Below, in pieces: positions 32,990-45,744 of a DNA stretch of 64,000 nt. This stretch comes from Argyresthia goedartella (Eukaryota > Arthropoda > Insecta > Lepidoptera > Argyresthiidae). Numbering within the stretch: the stretch's first letter is position 1; each line of letters starts with the position of its first letter. The notes beneath the pieces were generated by a model. That model saw only the letters and a program-made list of their open reading frames with translations. It had not been told where the DNA came from and ran no database searches. The position numbers and the translations under genes were made by a program. Location: the NCBI GenBank assembly GCA_949825045.1, contig OX463815.1:32231356-32295355 (forward strand), given 5' to 3'.

Positions 32990-34355
32990 TTAAAGAGGAT
33001 ACCCGAAATCCCGGGTAATTTCGACTAGATCTCTACCGACATACTAGGAGCACAGGGTTTGTGAGAGGTGTTCAAAGGGACGGTCGCTCACCGTCCCTGG
33101 AGAGGCCACTTTTGGTCAAGAGCGTGCACGCTTCAAGGAGGTTTTGTAAGCCTGCGGCTCTACCCTTGTTATGTCAGCCTGGTACTTTAGGCGATGAGCT
33201 GAGTCAGGTTGGTCTTCAATTTTCATAGTTCATTTTGAAAGTTCCGTATTTATGTAGTTCAGAACTATACCTAGACAACTTTTGCAGCATTTTCATTCCA
33301 CTCGACTCTGCTCCAATATTAACCAAACTAAGCTGCAAAGGGCAGACCAGAATTGCGGTGGAAAAAGTTCCATACTCTAATCTGCATGCGGAACAGAACC
33401 CATCAGAGAGTCCTCCGTTTGAGGATAAACGATTTCGTTTCCCAACGAACTTTTCCCGGGACTACATATTTTATGGAGCAAATATATCAAGTGTAGAAAA
33501 ATACGAGGAATCGGAAGGAAATCGGGTTCCTTGGTGGCTCGGAAATTGATTAAAGTTAGAGCGTTGTCGGGAGATTTGAAAATTGATGAAAAGTATATAT
33601 TCACTAAGAAGAACGATCTCATAAAAGTATGAGATTCAAATTGGTTCTAAACAACGCTTTGACTAAGCTCTCATAATTAAGAACTCAAGATAACTTTATC
33701 GAAACTAAACAACAATACATCGAGGAGTTGTAGAATCAAGTTATGCAAATGCACTTAAGTTTGAGCTGCAATTTGACGTCGCATTCAGTCTTGCAAGACC
33801 TGGCACATCTTTAGCTAAAAGCTGTTAAACTTGGTGACCACTCCATGACAAGCGAATCAATCAAAATGTCGAAGTTATAACTTGAAGATGTTCTATCCTA
33901 TAATTTGGTATTTCGGGGAAAAGTTTGTTGTGTCCATTAAGTTAGTATTTCAAGCTGATGTGAAGTCATCGAACCATCTTGAGTTTTGCTTTTACTACTT
34001 AACTTTGGCTTTATTTATTCTATGTTTTTTATTTTTGTCAACCTCTGCCACATGGACCTAGCTGTCGACCGATATAGAATGAACATGTCAAAAATATATA
34101 ATAATAATAATAATAATAAAAATCATCCCAATAGTCATCTCATCCACAGGAGTCATCCCATACACATTACACACTAGTCTCAAAACACTAAATATACCCA
34201 GATCCACACACATACTTCTTCAAAAAGCAACAATACTAAATACATGTAGAATTGTACGGAAATTCATGGGCAAGGACCGTGATCTTTAGTAGATAAGCAC
34301 TTGGCGTAAGCCCGTGTATCAGAACCTCTTTATAGAGTGAAATGAAAAATTCATA
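32990..34355. other. No gene seen
   Basis: Short ORFs without family features. An aat microsatellite lies at 34099-34118. Confidence 0.45.
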
Positions 34356-34361
34356 AAAATA

Positions 34362-34598
34362 TAATAATAATAATAATAATTTGGACACTATTTACACACA
34401 TTGATCTAGCCCCAAACTAGGATTCCCTGTATCTTGGGTACTAGACAACGATACAAATACTTATATAGATAAATATTATACTTAGATAGATAAACAACCA
34501 TGACTAGGGTACAAACATCCGTTCTCATCAAACTAATATTTGCCCCCACCGCGACTCGAACCCGGGACTCTGGCTTCGTAGGCAGGGTCGTCAAATGC
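34362..34598 (-). mobile_element. tRNA-derived SINE (family 1), head-truncated
   Basis: Att-type tail, then reverse body and B box. The A box is lost where the sequence switches to 'gcattttttgcctcttctct', a fragment of the 23-kb LINE 3' UTR. Confidence 0.8.
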
Positions 34599-34854
34599 AT
34601 TTTTTGCCTCTTCTCTAAAGGGCGTAGAAACTCCGCTTCCGTTCACTTCACTTAATGCGGTTAAGGTATCAGGGGCCCAATGACAATGACAATGATAGTG
34701 ACAATGACAATGACAGTGACGCGACGACGACGGTCCACTTTAGTTATATTTTATCTGACGTTTTTGTAATCGGTTGACACTTTGGCTTATAACCAATTTA
34801 CATGATTAGCAACAACCTCAATTTCTACCACTCTCATAACATAACACATAACTT

Positions 34855-34985
34855 AGCGTCACGCCTTTCCCATAAGGAGTGGTAGAGGCACAGTTGTGCC
34901 CATGTTTACCCAGTCATTCAATACTCTATTTTGCATGACAGGGGGCTAGCCCATCTCCGAAGCTATGGAGATTGAAGGTGTTTTT
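34855..34985 (+). repeat. Dispersed repeat ('cacgcctttcccataaggag' family)
   Basis: Shares 'ggcacagttgtgcccatgtt', 'cagtcattcaatactctatt' and 'gacagggggctagcccatc' with 40695-40835. Non-coding, and a likely SINE or LINE-tail derivative. Confidence 0.5.
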
Positions 34986-35199
34986 CACGATGTTTTCAAT
35001 CACCGTTAGAACGTATAATGTACTTAATGTATAATGTACTTAAGATAAACTCCTTATCTCATTACATATTCCACCATTAATTACCTGAAAAAAGAATCTC
35101 CAAACGCCAAATAATAGATAACTAAAGTTGACTATCGCTGTCGCGTCATTGTTACTGAGCGGTCATTGTGCTAGCAGAATTGGGCCCGACTAGGGCTTG

Positions 35200-35960
35200 T
35201 CAAAGAATCTCCAAAAAACGACTTGAATCCCTCAAATACTTTCAGTAGTCACATCACGCCCTCAGCCCTTCCACTGATGTATGTGAAAGGGTACTTCCAA
35301 CAAGTCGCAGGATCAGTGTTGATGAATTACGGAGCAAAGGGCTTTGGAACTGACGATTTGACACGAGATTTGGGAGTTGGATTGACTCAGGAATATCATT
35401 AATATGGCTTTTATTTAAATAGGACATCAATAAACTCTAATCTAGTCCTAACCTAACCGAAATACTTATCAAGCGACTGCATCACTAAACAAGCTACTGG
35501 CTCCGAATCGTTTCTGCATTCTTCGTCTCCAGTATACAATGATAGACTGTCTGTCTACTATGACTACGCCAGGAAGGAAGGGCGCTCTGTTCCGATTCTA
35601 TACTAATAGTGCCTCAAGTTCCAAAGGGCCCTTCCCGTTATTTTACCACATCCCACGAGTTATTCTTCCCACATCTTATTTGCTCTTATAGATACGTTGT
35701 TATAATATTGTCATTAGATCATATTATTTATATATTGTACTATCGAACCATCTGAATCATGACCCACCATAAGCTTATTTTGCTAAACCCCTTAAATGCA
35801 AGTAGGTCGAAATTCGCTTGAAGGTTTATTTCCTTGGTAACGAACTTGTTATCATTTGATTAGACACTGACATTACGATAGATCTTACAAGTTTGAAAGT
35901 TTCAAACGAATTATCAGGCAAATGGGTCATGATTCAGTTGGTTCGATTGTACATTGTGGC
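35200..35960. other. No gene seen
   Basis: Nothing recognised. A block 'gtcgcgtcattgt...gctagcagaattgggcccga' just before it (35140-35190) recurs at 48062-48115. Confidence 0.4.
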
Positions 35961-35964
35961 ATGA

Positions 35965-36366
35965 AAATGCGAGTCTAACTTGCGCACGAAGTGTTCCGTA
36001 CCACCATACAATGGTAGCGATGGTGTGGAGTGAATCGTTTGGATTTTGCATAGCAAAATGTTGTTTACAAAGTTATTGGTGCGGCTACTTTCACACTCCA
36101 TGTACGTAAGCAGGTGCATTCATAAGTTTGTATGTGGTATTGAAAGAGTTGTTGTATGGGAGCCCTCTTAAATATTTATTTTACTCTGTTTTTTAGTATT
36201 CGTTGTTATAGCGGCAACAGAAACACATCATCTGTGAAAATTTCAACTGTCTTACTATCACGGTTCATGAGAAACAGCCTGGTGACAGATGGACGGACGG
36301 ACGTACGGACAGCAGAGGCTTAGTAATAGTCCCGTTTGGCACCCTTCTGGTACGGAACCCTAATAA
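35965..36366 (-). repeat. Common lepidopteran dispersed repeat
   Basis: Reverse orientation copy: 'cgcacgaagtgttccgtacc', 'tttggattttgcatagcaaa', 'tttgtatgtggtattgaaag', 'tgttatagcggcaacagaaa', 'gacggacggac' and 'cttctggtacggaaccctaa'. Very similar to 48427-48795. Confidence 0.7.
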
Positions 36367-36564
36367 AAATGTCAAAAAAAATACATCATTGTAGAGTTTC
36401 TTCGTGCTTCCTTCTCTGACGGGCGTTTTTCCGAAGCACTGGTAGAGTTAATGGAGTGTTTGAAGGGGAATAGAAAGGGAAATTTTCTTTTTAAAACTTA
36501 AACTATAATCAGTTATTAGTTTAGTTGATCATATTTTATATTTTTTTATTTTTCTTCATGTTTT

Positions 36565-37323
36565 TGCCAGAGGCAATTATAAGGAGAGCGACATCTTCGG
36601 GAGTAAAGTAAAAGGCTTGAGATGCGCGCAAATACGAGACTAGACTAATTTATTATAGGAAATCCTAGCTTATATACTAGGTTGGTACATGTTATTAATG
36701 ACGTGCATAAGACACAGTGCGTGATGAATATAAATATACCTTATCTGTGACGGTCGTCAACTTATCTTAACATTACGTGAAAATATGACTAACATAGTCG
36801 ACCGGTACAATGTTTAAGAGACTTAAGTGTTTGACTTTTAAAAGTGCATTATTTAAAAGTGAATTCTACATAAATTTGAAGAATTACTTAATATTTACCT
36901 ACAGGCGAGTCTTGTATTTGGCCGCACACTGCATAAAATAAACTAAAACTGGTATACAGAAAAACACTAGGAAAATGGGGCTTCGCGGTTAGTAAACTAA
37001 CCTAACCTATAACTGGAAAAGATCCGCAGGAGAGTCGTCTGATGCTGCAGCCGCCCATTTTTCAGGAATCGATGAGTCAATTTACATCGCACGTCGTTAA
37101 AGTTGTAATCACTGTTTGTTTATAATTGCGACCGTACCTACACAAGGATGATTGTGCTGAATCAGCGTCAGCATTAAATCTGTAACCTTGGCTGTAGGCA
37201 GTCAATGATCTCGTACGTGCGTGCTCTTCACTCTTGAGTGAATATTAAGTTGTCGATTGATGAAATTTGTGTGCCTAAAAACCTTGGGATTTGGCAACAT
37301 AGGGCATATCTTGTACACCAATC

Positions 37324-37358
<35 letters not shown>

Positions 37359-38190
37359 CTCTCTCTCTCTCTCTTCAGTGATTTGATTATTCTTCGTGCG
37401 ATGTTCTTCCTGGATGATTTCAATATTCGTTGAATTAGGTATATCGATGATGTTTCAATACTCTTCTGGGGGCTGGAACGGCTTCCTATGTCTTGAACTT
37501 GAAAAAGCTGCTTGCTGTGAATGAATTTGCCGACGCGTTCGTTTCTGCTGGTGCGAGCTCCATTTTAACAAATCAGCAGTCAGCTGACTATCGGTTCATT
37601 TTTCTTGCGGTATCTTGAGTTCGATGCGGGAAATCTTCAGTTGAAATCTTTTGGCTTCTGGTCCGTTTTCAAATCTGTTCCGGTCATGGCTTGCTTGATG
37701 TCGTCTTGGTTTGGGTGGGGTCTTGATTATGGAGTTCTGCAGCGTGGTTTGAAATAGGTAAGCAAACCGAAGTCGGGGCTCGGCGATCTTGAACGAAGTG
37801 CTTCTTGCTGCACTTCTAAGGTGGCAGCACACGGAGTTTTCTTCGCGGCTGGGTCCATGCTGCTATTACCGAAGGTTGCTGATGTTCAGAAGTCGGGTCA
37901 CCACTTTGCCAGAGGCAATTATAAAGAGAGCGACATCTTCGGGAGTAAAGTAAAAGGCTTGAGATGCGCGCAAATACGAGACTAGACTAATTTATTATAG
38001 GAAATCCTAGCTTATATACTAGGTTGGTACATGTTATTAATGACGTGCATAAGACATAGTGCGTGATGAATATAAATATACCTTATCTGTGACGGTCGTC
38101 AACTTATCTTAACATTACGTGAAAATATGACTAACATAGTCGACCGGTACAATGTTTAAGAGACTTAAGTGTTTGACTTTTAAAAGTGCA
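36565..38190 (-). mobile_element. Internally deleted LTR retrotransposon
   Basis: Two direct repeats of 284 bp (36565-36848 and 37907-38190) differ at only about two positions, which suggests a young insertion. On the minus strand, just inside the right-hand repeat, TGGTGACCCGAC (37903-37892) resembles a primer site for tRNA-Trp, as used by CsRn1/Kabuki-type Ty3 elements, with one C fewer. A short gag-like start (MDPAAKKTPCAA, from about 37854) follows and ends at a stop after some 45 codons. No protease, RT or integrase is present. The solo LTR at 121-360 corresponds to 240-245 bp of each repeat. Confidence 0.65.
37325..37376. repeat. Microsatellite (ta)n followed by (ct)n
   Basis: About 32 bases of ta repeat join a run of ct repeats inside the LTR element interior. 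Confidence 0.85.
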
Positions 38191-38669
38191 TTATTTTTGC
38201 CTATTTTCAATAAATGATTTGAGATTTTTTAAGTTCCTTAAATTAAATTAAATAAAAGTTAAAATTTGACAATATGGAAAGTTGTCAAAATCGGGAAATG
38301 GTCGAATTGGGAACTGGTCAAAAGGGAACTTATCATTATAAACCTTGTCATAGTGGTCTTAATGAACCTAAAGCGTTTTTGTACATTATAATGCCCTCCT
38401 TCCAGGCTTAGTGGCTGCCTACCCGTCTTCTAGGGAAAAATACGCTTGTGGCAACATTCCCTGAACGATATCCAAAACTCGTAGTCAAAAAGCGATTTCC
38501 CATTCGCCTCACGAACACCAGTGAGGTGTGAGAGTGTGACGTATGAGAAGAGGTCTGTCTCACTCGACGTCATTCCATGCCACACTTGAGCTTGTCGGAT
38601 TGGATGACAAAAATATTACTTGAGAATGGCATCTTACAAGCTCATTGTTAATCTAGCTCATAGTTAATA

Positions 38670-38785
38670 TCTTTGCTAAATTTCATTCAAATCAAATCAG
38701 CCATTTTAGCGTGATTGAGGCACAAACACACAAACATCCAAACATCTAAACATCGCTACTTTCACATTTATAATATTAGTTGGAC
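38670..38785 (+). repeat. Lepidopteran repeat tail
   Basis: Carries 'tcagccattttagcgtgatt gaggcacaaacacacaaaca' and 'cacatttataatattagt', the ending of a repeat common in Lepidoptera. Confidence 0.5.
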
Positions 38786-38789
38786 GGTG

Positions 38790-40690
38790 TGCTAACTTCA
38801 TTTGAGGTTTATTTTGCCAGTGTCAAGTGTATTGGAAAGACCACGTGACGTGTTTTTGAACCTAAACTCAGATGAATGAAACTCGTTGCCTCCTACGCCA
38901 GCGCCACCTAGTGGGAGCAAAGGCGGGCATAGGTACTATTGAGTAGAAGCGACAATCAACCTCCTTATTCAGTCAAGTTCCACTGTAAATTGAGGTATTT
39001 TGTTTGACATAATTTCGATTTTTTTGTGTGTTGACATTTAATGTATGTAAAGGCAGTTTTTCACTTATTCTGTTGTGTTCCTTTCAACAAGTGCGCTTCA
39101 AGTCAGTCTAAGGCCCATATTAAGGGCTGAACAAGGGCCAATGGCATTGAGAATTAGACAAAGAAAACAAATACCAGTCGCATCGCGTCGAAGCAGACTG
39201 ACTGACTGAATTATAGAAAATATTACTAAACTCCTGTAATAATAACATTAAAAATAAAATAAAACAACAAAAAAAGAAAACCCTTTTTTTACCTATTTCT
39301 GCGTGTAAGTTTCATATAGGAAACTGATTTCGTCTCCGAGCGCTTGTTCATTTAGTTGAATAATAATGCATTGCGAAAAATATTTTTAAGTATTAAATAT
39401 AACATATATCCGGTAATTTTAAAAGTCCATTCTTATCTCTAATATACCTTTTATAACATTTATTTATCCTACATTTTTATGTTGTCTAGTTTAGCCTAGA
39501 ATTGAAGCTAAAGATGCATTTGTTTGTTCGCGCCCCCTGGCGCTGGCCATATTTAATCCCTTAATAAACCGCTCTCAGATATGAGAGATATCTCAACCGA
39601 TTGAAAATGACAGATTTGATATGGCGAAATCGTCATACAGCCAATTGCAGAAACAATCTAAAAATGTTAAAGCCCCCCAAAACGCTAATTGCGTGTCAGT
39701 TCCACCAAATTTTGTTTTTTTGGTAAAATATGGCTGTTATTTCTGAGTAAATAATGTTCATGACCACAGTACCTTTTCATTGTGTAATTGTAGTTAGTGT
39801 TAAGAAGTATCAGGGCTGCATTAAAAAGTCAGTAGGTACGTTGTTCGTTACGCTCAGGAATCTAACAGAATCCCTCGCTACGCTCAGGATTATATCATAG
39901 AATCCTTCGCTTCATTTTGCTCGATTGAGACACAAATAAATATTTAATGTGGTCGTACAATCGGGATTGGACATAAAATGAGGCGTGCATAGGCTGCCTA
40001 GCGAGGCTAGTTTTTGGTGGAAATATTTTCTTCTTATTTCTTATTTATCGGTGTATTTCATCTCGCCGCAGATTTATCAAGCCTTACCTTAAAAACATTC
40101 ACATTAATTTCTTTTCTGTTCCAGGCATCCCTAACTGTTTCAAGTTAACTCCGAAATACAACTGTTATTCGTATACTTTACGAGCTTATGAAGTTTTTAT
40201 GTGCATTTGCATATTCATGCGACATAAAGTGTTTATGACCTGGAAGTCTTGAACCGGCTCGCGATGCCGAAATTGCGAAAAAATAATTAAATGTTTAATC
40301 ACTACAATCACAGAATATTTAAATATCATAATAAGGTTAAATAAAATACTTATTGCTCACATAACATAGAGTCAAGAGAGCCTTTTCCCGTTTGTGTAGG
40401 CAGAGGAACACTTATGCCGCAATTATCATGTAATTCTGACAACTATGAACTGCAATTGATTTTGAATAATTTACCGATCAGAAAATCGCGTAATCAAGCA
40501 GTCGCAATAAATGACAGCTCGTGTGAAATAAACGATTGATATTCATAGATGATAAACCTTAACTGACAGTTAAATCATAAATTTACAGCAAACAGTTTCG
40601 CTTACATTACCAAAATAATATATGGTTTACATTAGGCCTTCAAGCAACGGACTGCTGGATGATGACAGTAGAATAATAATTTGGCTAACA
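38790..40690. other. No gene seen
   Basis: AT-rich, no supportable ORF or RNA gene. A small dispersed-repeat fragment is at 40365-40425. Confidence 0.45.
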
Positions 40691-40694
40691 TCTA

Positions 40695-40835
40695 CATACA
40701 TGGCATAACGCCTTTTCTTATACGGGGTGGCATAGGCACAATTGTGCCCACGTTTAGCCAGTCCTTCAATACTCCATTTGTGCGTGACAGGGAGCTAGCG
40801 CATCGCTACAGCTATGGAGATATAAATGATTCCTT
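40695..40835 (+). repeat. Dispersed repeat ('cataacgccttttcttatac' family)
   Basis: Same family as 34855-34985, sharing 'ggcacaattgtgcccacgtt', 'cagtccttcaatactccatt' and 'gacagggagctagcgcatc'. Confidence 0.5.
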
Positions 40836-40874
40836 ACAAGTGTGTCCATCAACGTTTGAACAACCGCCCGTGAA

Positions 40875-41092
40875 CTTAAGTGTGTCTATCACCCGTTTGC
40901 ACTAAACATAAGAAACGCCTAAGTTCTTTCCTAAATTGTTTAGGCTGCTCCTAGCAAAAAAAAATGATTGCACTAACCCTAAGCCATTCCTAAGTCCAAT
41001 CTGTCAGTGCAATCAAATTTTGTAGCTTCGCTGTTCTTAGGCTTAGGTGAATCTTAACTAGGAGAAGCCTAACTTAGGTTTAGTGCAAATGA
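40875..41092 (+). mobile_element. TIR mini-element, 'gtttgcactaaacataag' family, copy 1
   Basis: Ends are inverted (gtttgcactaaacataag... versus ...cttaggtttagtgcaaat). The interior holds 'tgtttaggctgctcctagc' and 'cagattggac'/'gtccaatctg'. A second copy, in reverse, is at 57510-57725. Non-coding, about 218 bp. Confidence 0.7.
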
Positions 41093-41095
41093 GCG

Positions 41096-41400
41096 GTCAC
41101 CGTAAGATAGTCATAATCATAACCGTTAGTTGATAAACTAACGGTTAAAACCGTTAAATAGCAAACTGGTTTAAACTTGAATTGCAAACGAAATACCAGG
41201 ACAAACACTGCAGTAGCTTAGGTGAAGACTAGAGCGGGCGAGCGCAGCGAAGCCCCCGAATAGTCTTCGTGTTAGGTTGACATGTAAGAACAAAAGAAAC
41301 GTAAATTCTAAACCCGGTCGGTCTGGTTTACTATCTGTCGATAGTTGATCAATTAACTCGTTAGTTTTCAACTAACGGTTTTGACTATCTTACGGTGACA
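41096..41400 (+). repeat. Shared-core element, arm type C
   Basis: Terminal inverted repeat GTCACCGTAAGATAGTC at both ends, with inner ccgttag...ctaacgg blocks. The core is ctgcagtagcttaggtgaag, a GC-rich hairpin (gggcgagcgcagcgaagccc) and gttaggttgacatgtaagaa. Confidence 0.8.
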
Positions 41401-41467
41401 AATATATCGCAGCAAAGTTCTTTCTTGAGCATGATTTGACGTAGTGGGGGAACTCTCTCGCCTACCA

Positions 41468-41737
41468 AAGATAATAATAATAATAATACCTTGGACACTA
41501 TTTACACACATTGATCAAATAGTCACATAGTCCCAAACTAGGATTCCCTGTATCTTGGGTACTAGACAACGATACACATACTTATATAGATAAATATTAT
41601 ACTTAGATAGATAAAAAACCATGACTAGGGTACAAACATCCGTTCACATCATATACAAATATTTTCCCCCACCGGGACTCGAACCCGGGACCCTTGGCTT
41701 CTTAGGCAGGGTCACTGCCGACTCGGCCATTCGCAGA
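41468..41737 (-). mobile_element. tRNA-derived SINE (family 1), full copy
   Basis: Aat tail, reverse body ('ctgtatcttgggtactagac') and head with complements of both pol III boxes (ggactcgaaccc; gccgactcggcca). Confidence 0.85.
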
Positions 41738-41739
41738 CA

Positions 41740-42530
41740 AGGTCGATGCTCAAGAAGTTTGCCGTTAGTTATATTTCCTATATTCATATAATCTGCCGCT
41801 TCACTACGGTGCACCCCTGAACAGTGTTTCCCTTAGTTACAACAAATTCATCGTCCCGCAAGAATTTATTAAGAACGGTGGGAAATTCGAGACCAAAGCC
41901 ATTTATAGCACAATACATTTTCTGCTCAGATAATTATCCTTCTAACAGAAGCGCCATTTTGAGACAAATGCCGCTATCGACTGCTACCGGGCATCTCGTA
42001 AATAGGCATTTTGTGCTTTGCCGCAACTGGCAAGGTGGCAGTGATATACAATGTCTACATAAGATGAAATGGCTGTTGGTAGATATTTTATTTGTCCTGG
42101 TTATTGGCAATTTTCTTTCTTTGTAATGTCCTTGCCTCTGAGATTTTGAACAGATTCCTAAGTCACTTAGATATTCTGCAGTGATAACAAGGAGAAGCAC
42201 AATTTAAGATGCTGGGTAACGTCAAATTCGGTCGAATGCACATCTTTGAAGCGCTGTTATAAAGGAGACACTCTCCAAATCCCGAAGAAAATATAAATTA
42301 CGAAGATATTCCTGGTCTTAAATCCATGTGCTTAAAACATCATATATAAAAAAAAAGTTTTTTACCTAAAACTTGCTATTATTGAGATCTAAAAAGAATA
42401 TTGATTACGGTTCTTATGTCAAAAAATAAGATATCCAAAATATATTAAAACAAAAAAATATCGTTATTTTCTGCCGCAGCGACTAACGCAACAGGCATGT
42501 TACAGTGTGAGCTTTATGAGCTTTATTTTA
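41740..42530. other. No gene seen
   Basis: Overlapping short ORFs on both strands around 41824-42200 have no family features. Confidence 0.4.
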
Positions 42531-42536
42531 AGGCAA

Positions 42537-42783
42537 GTATTTAATCGCACATCAAAAATACAGATTTTCACAGTAAAAAAGGATCAGCAAAAATACTTTT
42601 TATGTTTTAAGTATCTTTTATTATTCTTACATGTTCAACCTAATACGAAGGATAAAGGGGGCTTCGCTTCGCCACCCCCTTTACCCTTTACCTAAGCTAC
42701 CGCAGTATTTGCCCTGATATTTGCTGTGAAAATCAGTATATTTGCTGTGAAAATCAGTATTATTGATGTACAGTTTAATATTT
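42537..42783 (-). repeat. Shared-core element, arm type A
   Basis: The core in reverse shows the hairpin gataaagggggcttcgcttc/gccaccccctttaccc. The right arm has a local duplication of tttgctgtgaaaatcagta. Confidence 0.8.
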
Positions 42784-42789
42784 CCCCAA

Positions 42790-43505
42790 AAAAAAAACAC
42801 CTTTCAGCAAACGCGCCGTAGCTAAAACACAACTCGTAAATTCATTCCCTTTCCTTTCCAAAGACTTTGAAAAAGGCTGTCCAAAAGTTCCACCACGATT
42901 CGAGTTGCTTTGACCAATACACGGGCCTTAATTCAGAATGTGGCAGAGCGTGAGTGATGTTGTGCAAATTGAATTATATCTGGTACATATTCGCACCGAC
43001 ACGCAATTATCTGCAGCATGACTACGTGACGTCATATTGCCACAATGGATTTTAGTTTTGAGCCGAAGCTTTGTGATCAAATACACCGACCACAGCAATT
43101 AAAATCACCGTTTTAATGTAATATCGGAGTATTACTGCAGCATTGCGTACTTGTCCCACATAGGGAGATAAAGGCACAGCTATGCCAACGACTCCTTACT
43201 TAAGGCGATACGTATTGTCAAAGGCCCCCACATCTTTAAAGAGCTAGTCCACTTAAAGGAGACATTTCCCAAATCCCAAAAATAAATAGTGGTATGAAGA
43301 TATCATTTTCCTTCAATTAGTATGCTTGAAAACATTATGTTATGTTAATGGGAACTGAAGGGGTCAAAACTACGAAATTAATGTTATTTTTATCTAAAAC
43401 TAGCTATTTCTTGGCAACTAAAAATAATATCGCTATCGTTCTTGCGTCAAAAAATATCATAATAAATTATGTGATGTAATTCATTCATGGGTTGATACAA
43501 TGAAA
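42790..43505. other. No gene seen
   Basis: A dispersed-repeat fragment occurs at 43140-43200. At 43508-43547 two 20-base arms meet with no loop (aaaaagaagaaaataacttt), with one mismatch. Confidence 0.45.
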
Positions 43506-43549
43506 CAAAAAAGAAGAAAATAACTTTAAAGTTACTTTCTTCTTTTTAG

Positions 43550-44600
43550 AGCATTTAAATAAAAGCTTATTTTTACGTTTTTTGACGTGCTAACGTCTTA
43601 TAAATCGATGAACGCCGGCTGCAAGCACGAAAAAGCATGACTCATTGTCACGTTCCGCCTGAGCCGAGCGTGCAAGCAAGAACGCGGAACAAGCGATAGA
43701 GAGGCACGACCGGCCTAAGCGTATCTTATGACGTTATCACGTAAAATTATCGTCCGTAAACCGACTTTACAGACAATTTTTTTTCTATTTTTTAGTTATC
43801 GCTGTTTTACGTACACTAAACTAAACGTTTCACAAACCTACTCCAATTTTGCTTGGGTGAGGGCTGGCAGCTTATATGGAGCTGTGAAGGTTTCCTCACG
43901 ATGTTGTGCGCATTATTTCGATGTTTTTGCCCATCACCAGAGAACTTCACCAATTTCGTCTTTGTCTTTCAGTCCCTGAATATTTTCTCAAAAACTCGAA
44001 TTAGAGCGTCGCATGCATTCGCTGAAGTAGCCTTTCATTATCCAGCAACAAAGGGCGAAAGAAAATACGCCATAAAAGCAACGCAATTCTTTTTTCCGCC
44101 AATTTTTTTCGTGTTCAAAACAAGAGTAATTTTCCAAGAGCTTCGTTATGGTAGAGTCCAGACGCGTTGTGCTTGGTATTCGAAGTTTTTATGATTTCAA
44201 AAGGCTTTCAAACTAACAATGAAGTCAGAAGAAAGAAAATAACTACTAGGAGCTCCAATTTATTTGGATGTTTCTTTATAGAGTTCCAAAAATACTTACT
44301 GGAGCCTAGTACTGCCACAAATACTTTTCACTTCACTCACTAGCTTTTGAGATTCTAGCGAAATGACACCCTATCAATACCTGGGTAAGATCGCCTTTGT
44401 AAACTTTTCTATTGTAACTTTTCCAAATCTTAATTGCAGTACAGTAAAGATATTATGAATTATAAATGTATGGTCTAACAAATATAGAATTAATAATACT
44501 CGTCATAACATATATTCGAGTTTGATTCGATATTTAGTTTCATTTTGACTTAGATAGGAAAATAAAATGCACTGTTAATTTAAGAACGAGTATTGGATAG
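43550..44600. other. No gene seen
   Basis: Two overlapping ORFs (43728-44194) have no recognisable domain and no codon pattern to support them. Confidence 0.4.
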
Positions 44601-44603
44601 TAT

Positions 44604-44862
44604 TGGATCTCACATCAAAAATAGTGATTAGCACAGCAAAAAAGGATCAGCAAAAACATTTTTTATGTTTTGTATGTTTTATCTGTACTCAAGTTCATGT
44701 TTTAAGTTTTTTTTGTTGTTCTTGCATGTTCAACCTAACACGAAGGATAAAGGGGGCCTTGCTTCGCTCACCCCTTTACCCTTCACCTAAGCTACCGCAG
44801 CATTTTGCCCTGCTATTTGCTGTGAAAATCAGTATTTTTGACGTGCAGTTTAATATTTCCCT
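44604..44862 (-). repeat. Shared-core element, arm type A
   Basis: Left arm cacatcaaaaatagtgatta, right arm tttgctgtgaaaatcagtat...gacgtgcagtttaatattt. The core holds 'aacctaacacgaaggataaa' and 'ctaagctaccgcagcatttt'. Confidence 0.8.
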
Positions 44863-44875
44863 TTGAGGACAAATA

Positions 44876-45148
44876 ATAAATAATAAATAAATAATAATAA
44901 TACCTTGGACACTATTTACACACATTGATCTAGCCCCAAACTAGGGGGTTCCCTGTATCTTGGGTACTAGACAACGATACACATACTTATATAGATAAAT
45001 ATTATACTTAGATAGATAAACAACCATGACTAGGGTACAAACATCCGTTCTCATCAACAAATATTTGCCCCCATCGGGACTCGAACCCGGGGTCCCTTGG
45101 CTTCGTAGGCAGGGACACTGCCGACTCGGCCATTCGGGTCGTCAAACT
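44876..45148 (-). mobile_element. tRNA-derived SINE (family 1), full copy
   Basis: Aat tail, reverse body and head with complements of B box (gggactcgaaccc) and A box (gccgactcggcca). Confidence 0.85.
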
Positions 45149-45404
45149 AAACTTAATAACCCATAAAACTTTGATCAAAAGACAGGCGCGTCTAGTCTAG
45201 TCCAACGACGCATAGTCTGAGTGCGGCTATTTCTTGCCGTGAGTTGCATTGGAGATTCGCTCCTCTTAATTAAGAGCGACGTGGCGTAGTCTGGATGAAT
45301 GGCGTACAAGGAGGTTGAAGAATGGAGACGGCAAGCTCTTTAGCCCTCTACCGCAGCACAGGATTTTAAAGTATAACGGCCGCGGATGAAGAGAAAGGAG
45401 GGCA

Positions 45405-45705
45405 ATTTAAATGATCACCAAAATATTTTGTTCTTACCGAAATGGGTAAATGATCACCAAAAGTTGCAGAAAATATGAGGGAAAAAAACTTCGGTAGATT
45501 AGGTGAAGGGTGTGTTAGGTTGAACATGTAAGAACAACAAAAATACTTAAAACATAAACTTAAGTACACAAAACATAAAAAGTAGTTAGGTGATCATTTA
45601 TCCAAACACAATGGTGATCATTTCCCCATTCTGGCATTCATTTAGAATTTATTGTTAGTAAAATAGGTGCGTTTTTGGTAATCGTTTAAACACAAGCCAA
45701 GAGAA
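45405..45705 (+). repeat. Shared-core element, arm type B (hairpin deleted)
   Basis: Arms carry repeated atgatcaccaaa/ggtgatcattt motifs and end with tttttggtaatcgtttaaac. The core is taggtgaagggtgtgttagg ttgaacatg, with the GC-rich hairpin missing as in the copy at 27187. Confidence 0.75.
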
Positions 45706-45744
45706 AGTATCCTAGTTCTTGGATTGTAAAATTTATATTTTAAG

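Noticed and set aside
37596..37832. 78-codon minus-strand ORF in the LTR element
   Set aside because: It overlaps a gag-like start in another frame but has no gag motif; the LTR element is non-coding as it stands.
43728..44194. Two overlapping plus-strand ORFs
   Set aside because: No domain, frames conflict, and no splice logic connects them.
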